This document shows, piece after piece, positions 47,998-61,362 of a stretch of 64,000 bases of DNA. A program made the position numbers and the translations under genes. Numbering within the stretch: position 1 is the stretch's first letter; each line of letters starts with the position of its first letter. Under the pieces are notes generated by a model. That model was given only the letters and a program-made list of their open reading frames with translations, was not told the origin of the DNA and made no database searches. Source of the DNA: Billgrantia tianxiuensis (GTDB taxonomy: Bacteria > Pseudomonadota > Gammaproteobacteria > Pseudomonadales > Halomonadaceae); NCBI RefSeq assembly GCF_009834345.1, contig NZ_CP035042.1, positions 4,340,001-4,404,000 of the forward strand, read 5' to 3'.

Positions 47998-49215
47998 ATG
48001 CGACGAGTGGTAGTCACCGGTCTGGGCATCGTATCTTGCCTGGGCAACGACCCTAAGACGGTCGTCGATGCGCTCAGGAATGGGCGCTCGGGCATTCGCT
48101 TCAAGGAGGAGTACGCTGAGCGAGGCTTTCGCAGCCAGGTCGCCGGGGTCGTCGACATCGACCTCGACGCGCTGATTGACCGTAAGCTGCGTCGCTTCAT
48201 GGGTGATGCTGCGGCCTACGCCTACGTGAGCATGGCCCAGGCCATCGAGGACTCGGGCCTCAGCCCCGAGCAGGTTTCCAGCGAGCGCACCGGCCTGATC
48301 GCCGGCTCCGGCGGCGCCTCCAGCGCCAACCAGGTCGAGGCGGCCGACGCGATGCGCGAGAAAGGCCTGCGCCGGGTCGGTCCCTACCGGGTTACCCGCA
48401 CCATGGGCAGCACCGTCTCGGCCTGTCTGGCCACGCCGTTCAAGATCAAGGGGGTCAACTACTCGATCTCCTCGGCCTGTGCCACCTCGGCCCACTGCAT
48501 CGGCAACGCCATGGAACAGATCCAAATGGGCAAGCAGGACGTCGTCTTCGCCGGCGGTGGCGAAGAGGAGCATTGGACCCTGTCGTGCCTGTTCGACGCC
48601 ATGGGCGCCTTGACGACCCAGTACAACGACACCCCCGCCAAGGCCTCGCGTCCCTATGACAAGGCCCGGGACGGCTTCGTCATCGCCGGTGGCGGCGGCA
48701 TGCTGGTGCTCGAGGAACTCGAGCACGCCAAGGCTCGCGGGGCCAAGATCTATGCCGAACTGGTCGGCTACGGCGCCACCTCCGATGGTCACGACATGGT
48801 CGCGCCCTCCGGAGAGGGGGCAGTGCGCTGCATGCGCCAGGCCATGGCCAGCATCGATGGCAAGATCGATTACATCAACACTCATGGCACCTCGACCCCG
48901 GTGGGCGACGTCGCCGAACTCAAGGCCATCCGCGAGGTCTTCGGTGACTCCACCCCACCGATGAGTTCGACCAAGTCGCTGACCGGCCACTCGCTGGGTG
49001 CCACCGGCGTGCAGGAGACCATCTATTCGTTGCTGATGATGGAGCACGGCTTCATCGCCGCCTCGGCCAACGTCGAAGAACTCGACGATCAGGCGGCGGG
49101 CTTCGACATCGTCACCCAGCGACGCGACGATGTCGCGCTGGACCGTGTGCTTTCCAACAGCTTCGGTTTCGGTGGTACCAACGCCTGCCTGGTGCTGCAA
49201 CGCTATCGCGACTAG
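47998..49215 (+). CDS. fabB: 3-oxoacyl-ACP synthase I
   Basis: 405 residues with AGGAGG directly upstream of the ATG. The active-site Cys lies at residue 161 in [11 protein letters not shown]; the two catalytic His residues are in [11 protein letters not shown] and TGHSLGATG. The end [15 protein letters not shown] is the KAS signature. It elongates cis-3-decenoyl-ACP and partners FabA. A very long hairpin follows the gene. Confidence 0.98.
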   Translation: MRRVVVTGLGIVSCLGNDPKTVVDALRNGRSGIRFKEEYAERGFRSQVAGVVDIDLDALIDRKLRRFMGDAAAYAYVSMAQAIEDSGLSPEQVSSERTGLIAGSGGASSANQVEAADAMREKGLRRVGPYRVTRTMGSTVSACLATPFKIKGVNYSISSACATSAHCIGNAMEQIQMGKQDVVFAGGGEEEHWTLSCLFDAMGALTTQYNDTPAKASRPYDKARDGFVIAGGGGMLVLEELEHAKARGAKIYAELVGYGATSDGHDMVAPSGEGAVRCMRQAMASIDGKIDYINTHGTSTPVGDVAELKAIREVFGDSTPPMSSTKSLTGHSLGATGVQETIYSLLMMEHGFIAASANVEELDDQAAGFDIVTQRRDDVALDRVLSNSFGFGGTNACLVLQRYRD

Positions 49216-49232
49216 CCACAGACAGAGTAGTC

Positions 49233-49283
49233 ACGTCGAAACGCAGAAGGCGCCCCCAAGGGGCGCCTTCTGCGTTTCGACGT
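49233..49283. terminator. Long bidirectional hairpin between fabB and plsC
   Basis: A 24-bp perfect inverted repeat: left arm 49233-49256, loop CAA, right arm 49260-49283. It contains GGCGCCCC/GGGGCGCC at the tip and sits between two convergent genes. There is no T-run, but the stem is exceptionally long. Confidence 0.85.
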
Positions 49284-49290
49284 CTGTTCG

Positions 49291-50061
49291 TCAGCTGTTG
49301 CCATGGCTGGAAGCTACCGTCACCGCGGACTTGGCCGCCTCCGGACGTGGGACTTCGGAAATTTCGGCCAAGCGCGCCTCGATCCAGGCTTCGACCTCGA
49401 CCAGCACCTCCTCCGGCGTGCGCCCCTCGGTCTCGATGGGCGCGCCGACCACCACGTTGAGTATCCCCGGATTCTTCACCCAGTAGCGGCCAGGCCAGCG
49501 CTCACCGGCATTATGCGCCACCGGCAGTACCGGCACTCCGGCGCGACAGGCGATGACGGCACCGCTCTTGTTGTAACGCCGCCGTTGCCCCGGGTCGACC
49601 CGGGTACCCTCGGGGAAGATCAACACCGTCAACCCCTCCTGCAGGCGTGCCACCCCCTGAGTCAGTACCTGCTTCATGGCCCGTGCCGGCTTCGAGCGAT
49701 CCAGCCCGATGGGGTGCAGCAACCTGAGTCCCCAGCCGAATATCGGAAGACGCAGCAGTTCCTGCTTGAGTACCGTACATACCGGCGGCTTGAGAATCTG
49801 CAGGTACAGGGTTTCCCATTCGCACTGATGGTTGGCCAGGATCACGCAAGGCCCCTGCGGCAAATGCTCCTTGCCGCTGACCCGGTAGGTCACCCCGCAG
49901 GTCCAGCGAAACCAGGCGGTAATGAAATGATTGTAGAGATTGAGCAGGCGGTAACGTGCCGGCAGGGCCAGGAATGGCGCGACAGGCAGAAACAGCACGC
50001 CGCAAACGAGAATGGCGAAGAAGTAGCCGAAATAAAACAGCACGCTGCGCAATACGTTCAT
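49291..50061 (-). CDS. plsC: 1-acylglycerol-3-phosphate acyltransferase
   Basis: A 256-residue membrane acyltransferase. A hydrophobic N-terminus (VLFYFGYFFAILVCGVLFL) is followed by the catalytic motif ANHQCEWETLYLQ, the H-x4-E form of HX4D seen in this subgroup. The second motif is FPEGTRV, with VPVLPVAHNAGE behind. It makes phosphatidic acid. Its start overlaps the stop of the upstream gene by four bases (ATGA). Confidence 0.93.
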   Translation of the reverse strand: MNVLRSVLFYFGYFFAILVCGVLFLPVAPFLALPARYRLLNLYNHFITAWFRWTCGVTYRVSGKEHLPQGPCVILANHQCEWETLYLQILKPPVCTVLKQELLRLPIFGWGLRLLHPIGLDRSKPARAMKQVLTQGVARLQEGLTVLIFPEGTRVDPGQRRRYNKSGAVIACRAGVPVLPVAHNAGERWPGRYWVKNPGILNVVVGAPIETEGRTPEEVLVEVEAWIEARLAEISEVPRPEAAKSAVTVASSHGNS

Positions 50062-50951
50062 GCAGGAGAGCGGCCTCCTTCATCGCTCATGGCGGGTCGG
50101 CGCGCCTGGCACCATTCGTCGAGCAGACGTCCCACTTCCAGTCGCCAGGGCTTCTGATGCACCCCGAAGGCCTCCAACACACGCCGGCAGTTGAGCACGC
50201 GACGCAGCGGTTGGTCGTGATGATGCTTGAGCGCCTTCACTTCTCCCAGCGCCACCTGCTCCCCCAGCCCCTCCAGGCGCGTCGAGAGCTGAGTACGCAC
50301 CATGGACGTGAAGGTATAGGCGCTGACCGGCTCCGTTCCCGCCAGGTGATAAGCGCCCCAAGCGTTGGAGCCGCAGTTGAGCTGGTGCAGCATACCGACC
50401 AGCGCCATGGCCACGGCATCCGCCGACGTCGGGCAGAAGATCACGTCCTGGGCCGCACGCACCTCCTCGCCGGTGACCAGGCTATCGATCACGCCGCTGA
50501 GCCAGGCATGCCCGCCCTCCAGGGCGAACAGCGGTCCCAGGCGCACGATCAGATGGCGCGGATGACTTTGGCGAATGCGATCGCCAATGGCGATCAGCCG
50601 CCTCAGACTCTCGTCCCGCGGTGCCGGAATCACATGCTCGTCGATGGGCGTTTCGAAGCCATCCTGATAGAGCTGGTCGGAAACGCACCAGACCAGTGGC
50701 GTATCGGTCTCACGACAGGCTTCCAGACAGGCGTCGACCCCCTCGCCGTGGGCCACCACGGCGGCGGGCTCGATCTCCATGGGCGCCGACAATGGCGGCA
50801 CGATCACCGCCATCGGTGCCAGCTCGCGCAGTCTGGCCGCATCAATGTTCAAGCCGGGCTCGATGACGAGCTCGGTATCGCTACGCCGATGCACCAGCCT
50901 GGCCAGCGCCAGATTGAGGCAATGGCCGGCATCCAGTATCAACAGCTTCAC
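50058..50951 (-). CDS. RmlD-like sugar nucleotide-binding protein, degenerate
   Basis: 297 residues with the overall layout of RmlD-type NAD(P) reductases, including SDQLYQDGFETPIDEHVIPAP and the C-terminal substrate-binding part. However, the dinucleotide motif is replaced by LDAGHCLNLALAR and no Y-x3-K pair is visible after the acidic loop, so redox activity is doubtful. It is coupled to plsC through ATGA overlap, so a role in lipid or envelope biology is possible. Function remains open. Confidence 0.75.
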   Translation of the reverse strand: MKLLILDAGHCLNLALARLVHRRSDTELVIEPGLNIDAARLRELAPMAVIVPPLSAPMEIEPAAVVAHGEGVDACLEACRETDTPLVWCVSDQLYQDGFETPIDEHVIPAPRDESLRRLIAIGDRIRQSHPRHLIVRLGPLFALEGGHAWLSGVIDSLVTGEEVRAAQDVIFCPTSADAVAMALVGMLHQLNCGSNAWGAYHLAGTEPVSAYTFTSMVRTQLSTRLEGLGEQVALGEVKALKHHHDQPLRRVLNCRRVLEAFGVHQKPWRLEVGRLLDEWCQARRPAMSDEGGRSPA

Positions 50952-50984
50952 GCTAACGCCTCCGGCGGCTTCGATCGGATGAGA

Positions 50985-51605
50985 TCAGAACGGAATCTCG
51001 TCGTCGAAATCGTCGAAGCTGCCCGGATCGGGTGCGCCATAGTTGCTCTGCTTCTGCCCGCCCTGCTGGGGTTGGCCGCCCGGCGCCGGACGCTGCTGTG
51101 GCTGGCCACCGCCATAGCCGCCCTGTTGAGGCGCGTTGGCATAGCCACCACCTTGCGGCGGAGCGCCATAACCGCCCTGCTGCGGCGCGGGAGCGCCTTG
51201 AGGCGCACCATAGCCTCCACCTTGCTGCTGCGGCATGCCCGCTCCGGCCTGGCCGCCAAAGTCGCCGCTGCGCGAATCGAGCATCTGCATGTCGTTGCAG
51301 ACGATCTCGGTGGTATAGCGATCCTGACCGTCCTGCCCCTGCCATTTGCGCGTCTGTAGACGCCCCTCGAGATACACCCGAGACCCCTTCTTCAGATACT
51401 GCTGGGCGATCTCGGCCAGGCGGTTGAACAGCACCACCGAGTGCCATTCGGTACGCTCCTGACGCTGACCGCTCTGCTTGTCGGTCCAGGTGTCGGTGGT
51501 AGCAACGCGCAGGTTGGCGACGGGGCTACCGGAAGGCATGAAGCGGACCTCGGGGTCCTGCCCCAGGTTACCGATGAGAATGACCTTGTTGACGCCACGG
51601 GCCAT
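50985..51605 (-). CDS. ssb: Single-stranded DNA-binding protein
   Basis: 206 residues. The OB fold (about 1-110) begins [26 protein letters not shown] and includes [19 protein letters not shown]. The linker is a long Gly/Gln/Pro/Tyr-rich tract (about 115-190). The end DDFDDEIPF is the acidic tip that recruits repair and replication proteins. It lies between the MFS gene and the RmlD-like gene; the uvrA/MFS/ssb order matches Pseudomonas. No LexA box is seen upstream. Confidence 0.98.
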   Translation of the reverse strand: MARGVNKVILIGNLGQDPEVRFMPSGSPVANLRVATTDTWTDKQSGQRQERTEWHSVVLFNRLAEIAQQYLKKGSRVYLEGRLQTRKWQGQDGQDRYTTEIVCNDMQMLDSRSGDFGGQAGAGMPQQQGGGYGAPQGAPAPQQGGYGAPPQGGGYANAPQQGGYGGGQPQQRPAPGGQPQQGGQKQSNYGAPDPGSFDDFDDEIPF

Positions 51606-51677
51606 GCTGGACTCCCTCTATAGTGAACAGGTGCATTGTAATGGTTCGGCCTTGCGGGCCGATGCCTGGCAAGCAGG

Positions 51678-53063
51678 CTAACCGCCGTGGCGGTTCGAGC
51701 GGATCAGGCGCGCCAGGGCATCCTCGTCGAGGCGGCGCCGATCCACCTTAAGATACGCGACTCGCTCCTCCGGCACGACCAGAACGTCCTCGACCCCGGC
51801 CACTTCGGCAAAGCTCGCCATCAGCGTATCGAGCGCATCCCCCTGGTGCTCGTCGTCCAGGGCCACGACCTCGCTCGACAAATGCGGCGGAGCTGGCATG
51901 CCCAGCATCAACAACCACCAGAGCGCGGCCAACACGGCACTGCCGACGAAGACCGCCGACAGCCCCCACTGCTGAGCCAGGAAGCCCCCCAGCACGCCAC
52001 CCAGGAAGGCGCCGAGGAACTGGCTGGTCGAATAGACGCCCATCGCCGTGCCTTTGGCCCCGGCCGGTGCCAGCTTGCTGAGCATCGACGGCAGCATGGC
52101 CTCGAGCAGATTGAAGGCAATGAAGAACAGCAGCAGCCCAGCGAACAGCACCCAGCCGCTGCCGAAGCCGGCCAACCCGGCCAGACTGGCAGTAATCGCG
52201 CCAATCGCCGCCAGGCTCATGCCCTTCATGCGCTGGCGCTTCTCGGCCACCACCACCAGCGGCACCATGGCGATGAATGCCAATGCCATGATGGCGAGAT
52301 AGGTCAACCCATGGCGCTCTGCCTCGATACCCGCTTCAACCAAGCGGAACGGCACGGCGACGAAGATTGCCATCAGCACCAGGTGCAGGGAGAAGATCGA
52401 CAGGTCGAGCCGCCACAGGTCGGCACGCGTGAAGATCGCGGCCAATTGGCCGCGGTCGATGCCTACGTCGCGATGACGCAGTCGCCGCGGTGCCGGTGGC
52501 ACCAGCTTCCACAGCACTGCCAGGCCCAGCGCGGCCAGCAGGGCAGTAAACCAGAACACCGACGAGAGGCCGAACGTCGCGGCCAGCCAGGGGCCCAGCA
52601 CCATGGCCACGGCAAACGCCACGCCGATGGAGAGACCGATGGTGGCCATGGCCGCGGTGCGCACCTGCTCGCGGGTCTGATCGGCCAGCAGCGCCATGAT
52701 CGCCGCCGCCACCGCCCCGCTGCCCTGCAGGCAGCGCCCCAGGATCACCCCGCCGATGGTATCGGCATTGGCCGCCACCACGCTGCCCAGCAAGAACAAC
52801 AGCAGTCCACCGGCAATTACCGGCTTGCGTCCCAGGCGGTCGGAGAGCAGACCAAAGGGGATCTGCAGGATCGCCTGGGTAAGGCCGTAGACACCCAGCG
52901 CCAGCCCCACCAGCAGCGGTGTGGCGCCGGCCAGTTCGTCGGCATACAGCGCCAGCACCGGCAACACCATGAACAGCCCCAGCATGCGCGTGGCATACAG
53001 GCCGGCCAGGCCGGTAATGGCGCGCCGTTCGGAGGCTAGCAGCAATCCAGAGAGCTTGCGCAT
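51678..53063 (-). CDS. MFS transporter with C-terminal soluble domain
   Basis: A 461-residue protein. Twelve membrane helices (about 15-385) include the MFS loop motif [16 protein letters not shown]. The C-terminal 70 residues ([39 protein letters not shown]) look like a small ferredoxin-like (HMA-like) fold but lack the CxxC of metal-binding types. The neighbours uvrA and ssb are DNA repair genes; this transporter is conserved beside them in pseudomonads. The substrate is unknown. Confidence 0.88.
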   Translation of the reverse strand: MRKLSGLLLASERRAITGLAGLYATRMLGLFMVLPVLALYADELAGATPLLVGLALGVYGLTQAILQIPFGLLSDRLGRKPVIAGGLLLFLLGSVVAANADTIGGVILGRCLQGSGAVAAAIMALLADQTREQVRTAAMATIGLSIGVAFAVAMVLGPWLAATFGLSSVFWFTALLAALGLAVLWKLVPPAPRRLRHRDVGIDRGQLAAIFTRADLWRLDLSIFSLHLVLMAIFVAVPFRLVEAGIEAERHGLTYLAIMALAFIAMVPLVVVAEKRQRMKGMSLAAIGAITASLAGLAGFGSGWVLFAGLLLFFIAFNLLEAMLPSMLSKLAPAGAKGTAMGVYSTSQFLGAFLGGVLGGFLAQQWGLSAVFVGSAVLAALWWLLMLGMPAPPHLSSEVVALDDEHQGDALDTLMASFAEVAGVEDVLVVPEERVAYLKVDRRRLDEDALARLIRSNRHGG

Positions 53064-53167
53064 AGGGGATCAGAGGATTCCATGATGGACGGGCCGGAGC
53101 CCTTTTTGATGGACCGACTATTCTAACGATTCCAGCCCCCACAGGAAACGTCTCGACCAGCGACGCT

Positions 53168-53197
53168 TTGGCGCGCAGTCGACCGCGGACGTATAAT
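53168..53197 (+). promoter_or_regulatory. Promoter of uvrA
   Basis: TTGGCG (53168-53173), 18-base spacer, perfect TATAAT (53192-53197), 31 bases before the uvrA start. No CTGT-N8-ACAG LexA box is present in the gap. Confidence 0.65.
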
Positions 53198-53227
53198 CGA
53201 GGTTTTGCCGAGCGCCATGAGGTGTGA

Positions 53228-56089
<2,862 letters not shown>

Positions 56090-56103
56090 CATCGTATCAG
56101 ACT

Positions 56104-56138
56104 AAAAAAACCCGGCTTCGCGAGAAGCCGGGTTTTTC
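56104..56138. terminator. Bidirectional terminator between uvrA and rplQ
   Basis: CCCGGCTTC and GAAGCCGGG form a 9-bp stem around GCGA, with seven A residues before and five T residues after. It serves uvrA on the plus strand and the alpha operon on the minus strand. Confidence 0.92.
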
Positions 56139-56183
56139 GTTTCTACCGCTATAGCGCTGCCGGGTCAGGCCCGCTGCCGGTGA

Positions 56184-56579
56184 TCACTCCTCGGCGGCGG
56201 CTTCCTCGACCTCCTCGGCGACCGGGCGGTCGACGAGTTCGACGAAGGCCATGGGGGCGTTGTCGCCGGTGCGGAAACCGCACTTGAGAATACGGACGTA
56301 ACCGCCCGGACGCTCGGCGTAACGCGGACCCAGCTCGTTGAAGAGCTTGCCGACCGCTTCCTTCGAGCGGGTACGGCTGAAGGCCAGACGACGGTTGGCG
56401 ACGCTGTCCTGCTTGGCCAGGGTGATCAGCGGCTCGATGACGCGACGCAGCTCCTTGGCCTTGGGCAGGGTTGTCTTGATCACTTCGTGCTCGATCAGCG
56501 ACACGCTCATGTTCTTGAACATGGCCTGGCGATGCGAGCTGGTACGATTGAGGTGACGACCACTCTTACGATGACGCAT
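56184..56579 (-). CDS. rplQ: Ribosomal protein L17
   Basis: A 131-residue bL17. The N-terminus [20 protein letters not shown] is highly conserved. The end carries an acidic extension ([11 protein letters not shown]). It is the last gene of the alpha operon, next to the polypeptide exit region of the 50S subunit. Confidence 0.99.
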   Translation of the reverse strand: MRHRKSGRHLNRTSSHRQAMFKNMSVSLIEHEVIKTTLPKAKELRRVIEPLITLAKQDSVANRRLAFSRTRSKEAVGKLFNELGPRYAERPGGYVRILKCGFRTGDNAPMAFVELVDRPVAEEVEEAAAEE

Positions 56580-56618
56580 GGTTGTGATTCCTTACCAAAC
56601 TGGGACTCGAGTCGACGC

Positions 56619-57617
56619 TCACGCGGAGGCCTTGTCGTCCTTCAGGCTCGCCGGCGGCCAATTCTCCAGCCGCATGCCAAGGGAAAGACCACGAGCAGCC
56701 AACACGTCCTTGATTTCGTTCAAAGACTTCTTGCCGAGGTTCGGCGTCTTCAGCAGCTCCACCTCGGTGCGCTGGATCAAATCGCCGATGTAATAAATGT
56801 TCTCGGCCTTCAAGCAGTTGGCACTGCGGACGGTCAACTCGAGATCGTCTACGGGACGCAGCAGGATCGGATCGACGTGATCCTCTTCCTCCTCGACCTC
56901 CTGTTCCTTGTCGGCTTCCAGGTCGACGAACGCTGCCAGCTGCTCCTGCAGGATGGTGGCGCTGCGACGGATCGCCTCTTCGGGATCCAGGGTGCCGTCG
57001 GTTTCCAAGTCGATGATCAGCTTGTCGAGGTCGGTACGCTGCTCGACACGCGCGGCATCGACGGCATACGAGACACGACGCACAGGGCTGAAGGTGGCAT
57101 CCAGCTGCAGGCGGCCGATGGCACGCGACTCATCGTCGGCGCCCACGCGGGCATCCGCCGGCTCGTAGCCGCGACCACGCGCGACCTTGAGCTGCATCTT
57201 GAGCTCGGCGCCTTCGTTGACGTGAGCGATGACGTGGTCGGGATTGACGATCTCGACGTCATGGTCGAGAACGATATCGCCCGCGGTCACCACGGCCGGG
57301 CCCTGCTTGTTCAGCGAGAGCACCGCCTCGTCGCGACTGTGCATGCGGATGGCCACGTCCTTGAGGTTCAGGAGAATCTCGATGACGTCTTCCTGAACAC
57401 CCTCGATCGCGCTGTACTCATGCTCGACACCCGAGATCTCGACTTCCACCACGGCGCAGCCGGGCATGGACGAGAGCAGAATGCGACGCAGCGCATTGCC
57501 CAGGGTATGGCCAAAGCCACGCTCGAACGGCTCGAGCACGATCTTCGCGTGGTGCGCGCTGATCTCTTCGACCTTGATATCGCGCGGACGGAGAAACTCT
57601 GTCACTGAACGCTGCAT
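56619..57617 (-). CDS. rpoA: RNA polymerase alpha subunit
   Basis: 332 residues. The N-terminal assembly domain has [24 protein letters not shown] linker rich in acidic residues ([14 protein letters not shown]) follows. The C-terminal domain has [20 protein letters not shown] and [11 protein letters not shown], the UP-element and activator contact. It lies between rpsD and rplQ. Confidence 0.99.
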   Translation of the reverse strand: MQRSVTEFLRPRDIKVEEISAHHAKIVLEPFERGFGHTLGNALRRILLSSMPGCAVVEVEISGVEHEYSAIEGVQEDVIEILLNLKDVAIRMHSRDEAVLSLNKQGPAVVTAGDIVLDHDVEIVNPDHVIAHVNEGAELKMQLKVARGRGYEPADARVGADDESRAIGRLQLDATFSPVRRVSYAVDAARVEQRTDLDKLIIDLETDGTLDPEEAIRRSATILQEQLAAFVDLEADKEQEVEEEEDHVDPILLRPVDDLELTVRSANCLKAENIYYIGDLIQRTEVELLKTPNLGKKSLNEIKDVLAARGLSLGMRLENWPPASLKDDKASA

Positions 57618-57699
57618 AACTACACCTTTGAGGCTGCCTAACGGTTACTCGGTACTCGGCGCCGGCCCCGAAGGACCGGCACGACGCGATCAGCGGCGC

Positions 57700-58320
57700 T
57701 TACTTCGAGTACAGCTCGACGATCAGGTTTTCGTTGATGTCAGCCGACAGGTCGCCGCGTTCCGGGATAGCCTTGAAGGTGCCTTCCATCTTCTTGGCGT
57801 CCACCTCGATCCAGGCAACATCGCCACGGTTGGCAGCGATGGAAAGCGCACTCTGAATGCGCGCCTGGTTCTTTGCCTTCTCACGAACGGAAACCACGTC
57901 GCCGGGCTTGACCTGGTAGGAAGCCACGTTGACGGTACGGCCGTTGACCGCAATCGCCTTGTGGCTCACCAGCTGGCGCGCCTCGGAACGGGTGGAACCG
58001 AAGCCCATGCGATAGACGACGTTGTCCAGTCGGGATTCGAGCAGCTGCAGCAGGACTTCGCCGGTGGCGCCGGAGCGACGGGCGGCTTCCTTGTAGTAGC
58101 TGCGGAACTGCTTTTCGAGCACGCCGTAGATACGACGCACTTTCTGCTTCTCGCGAAGCTGCAAGCCGTAGTCGGAAAGACGCTGACGGCGCTGGCCGTG
58201 CACACCCGGGATCTGCTCGGATTTGCACTTCTTCTCGAAGGGAGTCACACCGCTCTTGAGGAAGAGGTCGGTGCCTTCACGACGAGACAGTTTGCACTTC
58301 GGTCCAATATAACGAGCCAT
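57700..58320 (-). CDS. rpsD: Ribosomal protein S4
   Basis: A 206-residue uS4. It starts [23 protein letters not shown] and includes the S4 RNA-binding domain ([31 protein letters not shown]). In E. coli S4 represses the alpha operon by binding its leader; a candidate leader is described at 59116. Confidence 0.99.
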   Translation of the reverse strand: MARYIGPKCKLSRREGTDLFLKSGVTPFEKKCKSEQIPGVHGQRRQRLSDYGLQLREKQKVRRIYGVLEKQFRSYYKEAARRSGATGEVLLQLLESRLDNVVYRMGFGSTRSEARQLVSHKAIAVNGRTVNVASYQVKPGDVVSVREKAKNQARIQSALSIAANRGDVAWIEVDAKKMEGTFKAIPERGDLSADINENLIVELYSK

Positions 58321-58332
58321 GAATCTGTCTCC

Positions 58333-58719
58333 TTAAACGCGGCGTTTCTTCGGCGGACGGCAGCCATTGTGGGGAATGGGCGTCGCGTCAGTGATGCTCT
58401 GCACGCGGAAGCCGGCGGCGCTCAGCGCACGCACGGCGGATTCACGGCCAGGACCGGGGCCCTTGACCAGCACGTCGACGTTTTTCACACCATACTCGGC
58501 TGCAGCGGTCGCTGCACGTTCGCTTGCCACTTGAGCAGCGAACGGGGTGCTCTTGCGAGAACCACGAAAACCCGAACCACCGGCAGTTGCCCAGGAAAGG
58601 GCATTGCCCTGGCGGTCTGTGATCGTCACGATCGTGTTGTTAAAAGAGGCGTGGATGTGCGCAACGGCGTCCACTACCTGCTTTTTAACCTTTTTACGGT
58701 TGCTACGCGGGTTAGCCAT
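58333..58719 (-). CDS. rpsK: Ribosomal protein S11
   Basis: A 128-residue uS11: [29 protein letters not shown] and the C-terminal [15 protein letters not shown]. It lies on the platform of the 30S subunit. Gene 2 of the alpha operon after rpsM. Confidence 0.99.
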   Translation of the reverse strand: MANPRSNRKKVKKQVVDAVAHIHASFNNTIVTITDRQGNALSWATAGGSGFRGSRKSTPFAAQVASERAATAAAEYGVKNVDVLVKGPGPGRESAVRALSAAGFRVQSITDATPIPHNGCRPPKKRRV

Positions 58720-58758
58720 GTTGATGTCAATTCCTGTCTTTACGCCAGAACGTGCGTG

Positions 58759-59115
58759 TTACTTGCGGATCGGCTTACGCGGGCCCTTACGGGTACGCGC
58801 GTTAGTCTTGGTACGCTGACCACGCAGCGGAAGACTACGACGATGACGCAGACCACGATAGCAACCCAGGTCCATGAGACGCTTGATGTTGAGCGTCACA
58901 TCACGACGAAGGTCACCTTCCACGGTGTACTTGCCGACCTCGGCACGCAGGGCATCCACCTCCTCAGAGGAGAGCTCCTGAACCTTGGTGGTCGGCGCGA
59001 TGCCGGTAGCGGCACAGATTTCCTGCGCGCGCGTGCGGCCAATCCCGAAGATATAGGTCAGCGAGATCGCCGCATGCTTGTTGTCCGGGATATTGACGCC
59101 TGCAATACGGGCCAT
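58759..59115 (-). CDS. rpsM: Ribosomal protein S13
   Basis: A 118-residue uS13: [25 protein letters not shown] and the basic tail [20 protein letters not shown]. It contacts the 50S subunit and P-site tRNA. First gene of the alpha operon, where S4 acts in E. coli. Confidence 0.99.
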   Translation of the reverse strand: MARIAGVNIPDNKHAAISLTYIFGIGRTRAQEICAATGIAPTTKVQELSSEEVDALRAEVGKYTVEGDLRRDVTLNIKRLMDLGCYRGLRHRRSLPLRGQRTKTNARTRKGPRKPIRK

Positions 59116-59237
59116 CAGCTTTCTCCGAAATTTGAGCGGCTTGCTCGATTAGTCACTACAAAAGGCGCAACAGCATACCCCTTTACCCACCTTAGGGCAA
59201 GGGGTATGCCGGCACCACTTTTCCACAAGCGCCAGGA
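59116..59237 (-). promoter_or_regulatory. Candidate alpha-operon leader (S4 autoregulation)
   Basis: The 122-base gap between rpmJ and rpsM. A hairpin of two perfect 11-base arms (59173-59183 with 59199-59209; GCATACCCCTT and its complement) lies 58 bases before the rpsM start, with a CCC/GGG pair inside the loop. In enterics this gap holds the S4-binding pseudoknot; the position matches, but the fold has not been tested. Confidence 0.45.
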
Positions 59238-59351
59238 TCAACCCTGGCGCTGCTTGTGCCGCGGCTCGATGCAGATGACGCGAACCGCGCCATTGCGACG
59301 AATGATCTTGCAGTTGCGGCACATCTTCTTGACGGAAGCTCGAACTTTCAT
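59238..59351 (-). CDS. rpmJ: Ribosomal protein L36
   Basis: A 37-residue bL36, zinc form, with ligands C11, C14, C27 and H32 ([25 protein letters not shown]). Short, but standard for the family. It is the last gene of the spc operon, 53 bases after secY. Confidence 0.97.
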   Translation of the reverse strand: MKVRASVKKMCRNCKIIRRNGAVRVICIEPRHKQRQG

Positions 59352-59404
59352 CGTTCCTTACTCCAAAATCGGCACGCGGCGCGCCAGAGCACTGACGGCG
59401 CGGC

Positions 59405-60736
59405 TCAGCGCATGATGCCGCCGCTGCCATAGCCTTTCAGGTTGGACTTCTTCATCACCGACTCGTACTGGTGCGACATGAGGTGCGACTGCACCTGGGC
59501 CATGAAGTCCATGATGACCACCACCACGATCAGAAGCGAGGTACCGCCGAAGAAGAACGGCACGTTCCACGCCACGATCAGGAACTGGGGCATCAGAGAA
59601 ACCGCGGTGATGTAAAGGGCACCGAACAAGGTCAGACGTGTCATGACCTTGTCGACATAGCGAGCGGTCTGCTCACCAGGGCGAATACCCGGCAGGAAAG
59701 CCCCCGACTTCTTGAGGTTATCGGCGACATCCTTTGGGTTGAAGACCAGCGCTGTGTAAAAGAAGCAGAAGAATACCACCGCCGCCGCGAAAAGCAAGAT
59801 GTACAACGGCTGTCCTGGCCCCAGGGCCTGGGAAGCACGCTGCAGCCACTCCATGCCGTCGCCGGCGCCGACCCATTGGCCGATGGAGGCAGGAAACAGC
59901 AGGATGCTGGAAGCGAAGATCGGCGGAATCACACCCGCCATGTTCACCTTCAGCGGCAGATAGCTGCTCTGCCCGGCATACATCTTGTTACCGACCTGGC
60001 GCCGCGGGTAGTTCACCGTGATGCGGCGCTGACCGCGCTCGATGAACACCACGAAGGCCACGGTCGCCACGCCCAGCACGGAGAGGGCCAGCAGCGGCAG
60101 TACGTTCCACGCACCTTCGTTGCGGGCCAGCTCGAATGCCTGGCCTACCGCACCCGGCAGGCCGGCGACGATACCGGCGAAGATCAGCAGCGAGATGCCG
60201 TTGCCGATACCCTTCTCGGTGATCTGCTCGCCCAGCCACATCAGGAACACTGCACCCGACACGAAGGTGACGATGGCAGTGAAGTAGAAGCTGAAGTCAG
60301 CGGTGTAGGCGATGCCCTGGCTGGCCAGGCCCACCGACATGCCGGTAGCCTGGACGAAGGCCAGCAGCACGGTACCGTAGCGGGTGTATTGGCTGATCTT
60401 GCGACGGCCAGCCTCGCCCTCCTTCTTCAACTGCTCGAGGTGGGGCGAGACTGCGGTCAGCAGCTGCATGATGATCGACGCCGAGATGTAGGGCATGATG
60501 CCCAGGGCGAAGATACTCATGCGTTCCAGCGCACCACCCGAGAACATGTTGAACAGTCCCAGGATGGTGCCCTGCTGCTCCCTGAACAAGGCAGCAAGCT
60601 GGTCAGGATTGATACCGGGAACGGGGATATGGGCACCGATGCGGTACACCACGATGGCGAGGAGCACGAAGCGCAGACGCGCCCACAGTTCACTCAGACC
60701 GCTGCCCATCGCCGGCATGTTTCCTGACTTGGCCAT
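59405..60736 (-). CDS. secY: Preprotein translocase subunit SecY
   Basis: A 443-residue membrane protein with ten helices. [32 protein letters not shown] starts the channel. [26 protein letters not shown] and [16 protein letters not shown] are conserved. It forms the protein-conducting channel with SecE and SecG. It starts immediately after the rplO stop. Confidence 0.99.
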   Translation of the reverse strand: MAKSGNMPAMGSGLSELWARLRFVLLAIVVYRIGAHIPVPGINPDQLAALFREQQGTILGLFNMFSGGALERMSIFALGIMPYISASIIMQLLTAVSPHLEQLKKEGEAGRRKISQYTRYGTVLLAFVQATGMSVGLASQGIAYTADFSFYFTAIVTFVSGAVFLMWLGEQITEKGIGNGISLLIFAGIVAGLPGAVGQAFELARNEGAWNVLPLLALSVLGVATVAFVVFIERGQRRITVNYPRRQVGNKMYAGQSSYLPLKVNMAGVIPPIFASSILLFPASIGQWVGAGDGMEWLQRASQALGPGQPLYILLFAAAVVFFCFFYTALVFNPKDVADNLKKSGAFLPGIRPGEQTARYVDKVMTRLTLFGALYITAVSLMPQFLIVAWNVPFFFGGTSLLIVVVVIMDFMAQVQSHLMSHQYESVMKKSNLKGYGSGGIMR

Positions 60737-61171
60737 TTAGTCCTCTACCTTGCCACCGGCGGCTTCGATCGCGGCACGGGCACCCTTGGTGACCTTGAGA
60801 CCGCGGACGGTAACCGCCTTGTTGACGTCGCCGGAAAGAATGATCTTCGCGTGCTGGGTGGCATCCTTGAGCACGTTGGCCTGCTTCAAGGTTTCCAGGG
60901 TGACTTCGTCACCGCTGACCTTGGCCAGCTCGCTCAGGCGCACCTCTTCGGAGACCAGCGACTTCATGGAGGTGAAGCCGAACTTGGGCAGACGCCGCTG
61001 CAGCGGCATCTGACCGCCCTCGAAACCGGGCTTCACGGTGCCGCCGCTACGCGACTTCTGGCCCTTGTGGCCACGGCCGCCGGTCTTGCCCAGACCGGAA
61101 CCGATGCCACGGCCGACGCGCTTCTCGGCGTGCTTGGAGCCCGGCGCCGGGCTCAGCGTGTTGAGTTTCAT
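60737..61171 (-). CDS. rplO: Ribosomal protein L15
   Basis: A 144-residue uL15. The Gly-rich N-terminus includes [21 protein letters not shown], and the protein ends [13 protein letters not shown]. Its stop codon abuts the secY start, giving tight translational coupling. Confidence 0.99.
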   Translation of the reverse strand: MKLNTLSPAPGSKHAEKRVGRGIGSGLGKTGGRGHKGQKSRSGGTVKPGFEGGQMPLQRRLPKFGFTSMKSLVSEEVRLSELAKVSGDEVTLETLKQANVLKDATQHAKIILSGDVNKAVTVRGLKVTKGARAAIEAAGGKVED

Positions 61172-61174
61172 GGA

Positions 61175-61357
61175 TTACTCTCCCTCTACCCGCACAAGGT
61201 AGTTGACCTTGTGGATCATGCCGCGCACGGCAGGGGTGTCTTCCAGCTCGACCGTATGACCGATGCGGCGCAGGCCCAGGCCCTTCATGGTGGCCTTGTG
61301 CTTGGGCAGCGTGCCGATGGTGCTACGGATCTGGGTAACCTTGAGTGTGGCTGCCAT
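61175..61357 (-). CDS. rpmD: Ribosomal protein L30
   Basis: A 60-residue uL30: [29 protein letters not shown], then [12 protein letters not shown]. The start ATG 61357 was chosen because the longer frame upstream runs into rpsE. It lies 3 bases before rplO. Confidence 0.98.
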   Translation of the reverse strand: MAATLKVTQIRSTIGTLPKHKATMKGLGLRRIGHTVELEDTPAVRGMIHKVNYLVRVEGE

Positions 61358-61362
61358 GGTAT

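Noticed and set aside
51645..51663. Terminator between ssb and the MFS gene
   Set aside because: TCGGCC/GGCCGA with a 5-base loop is short and has no T-run on either strand.
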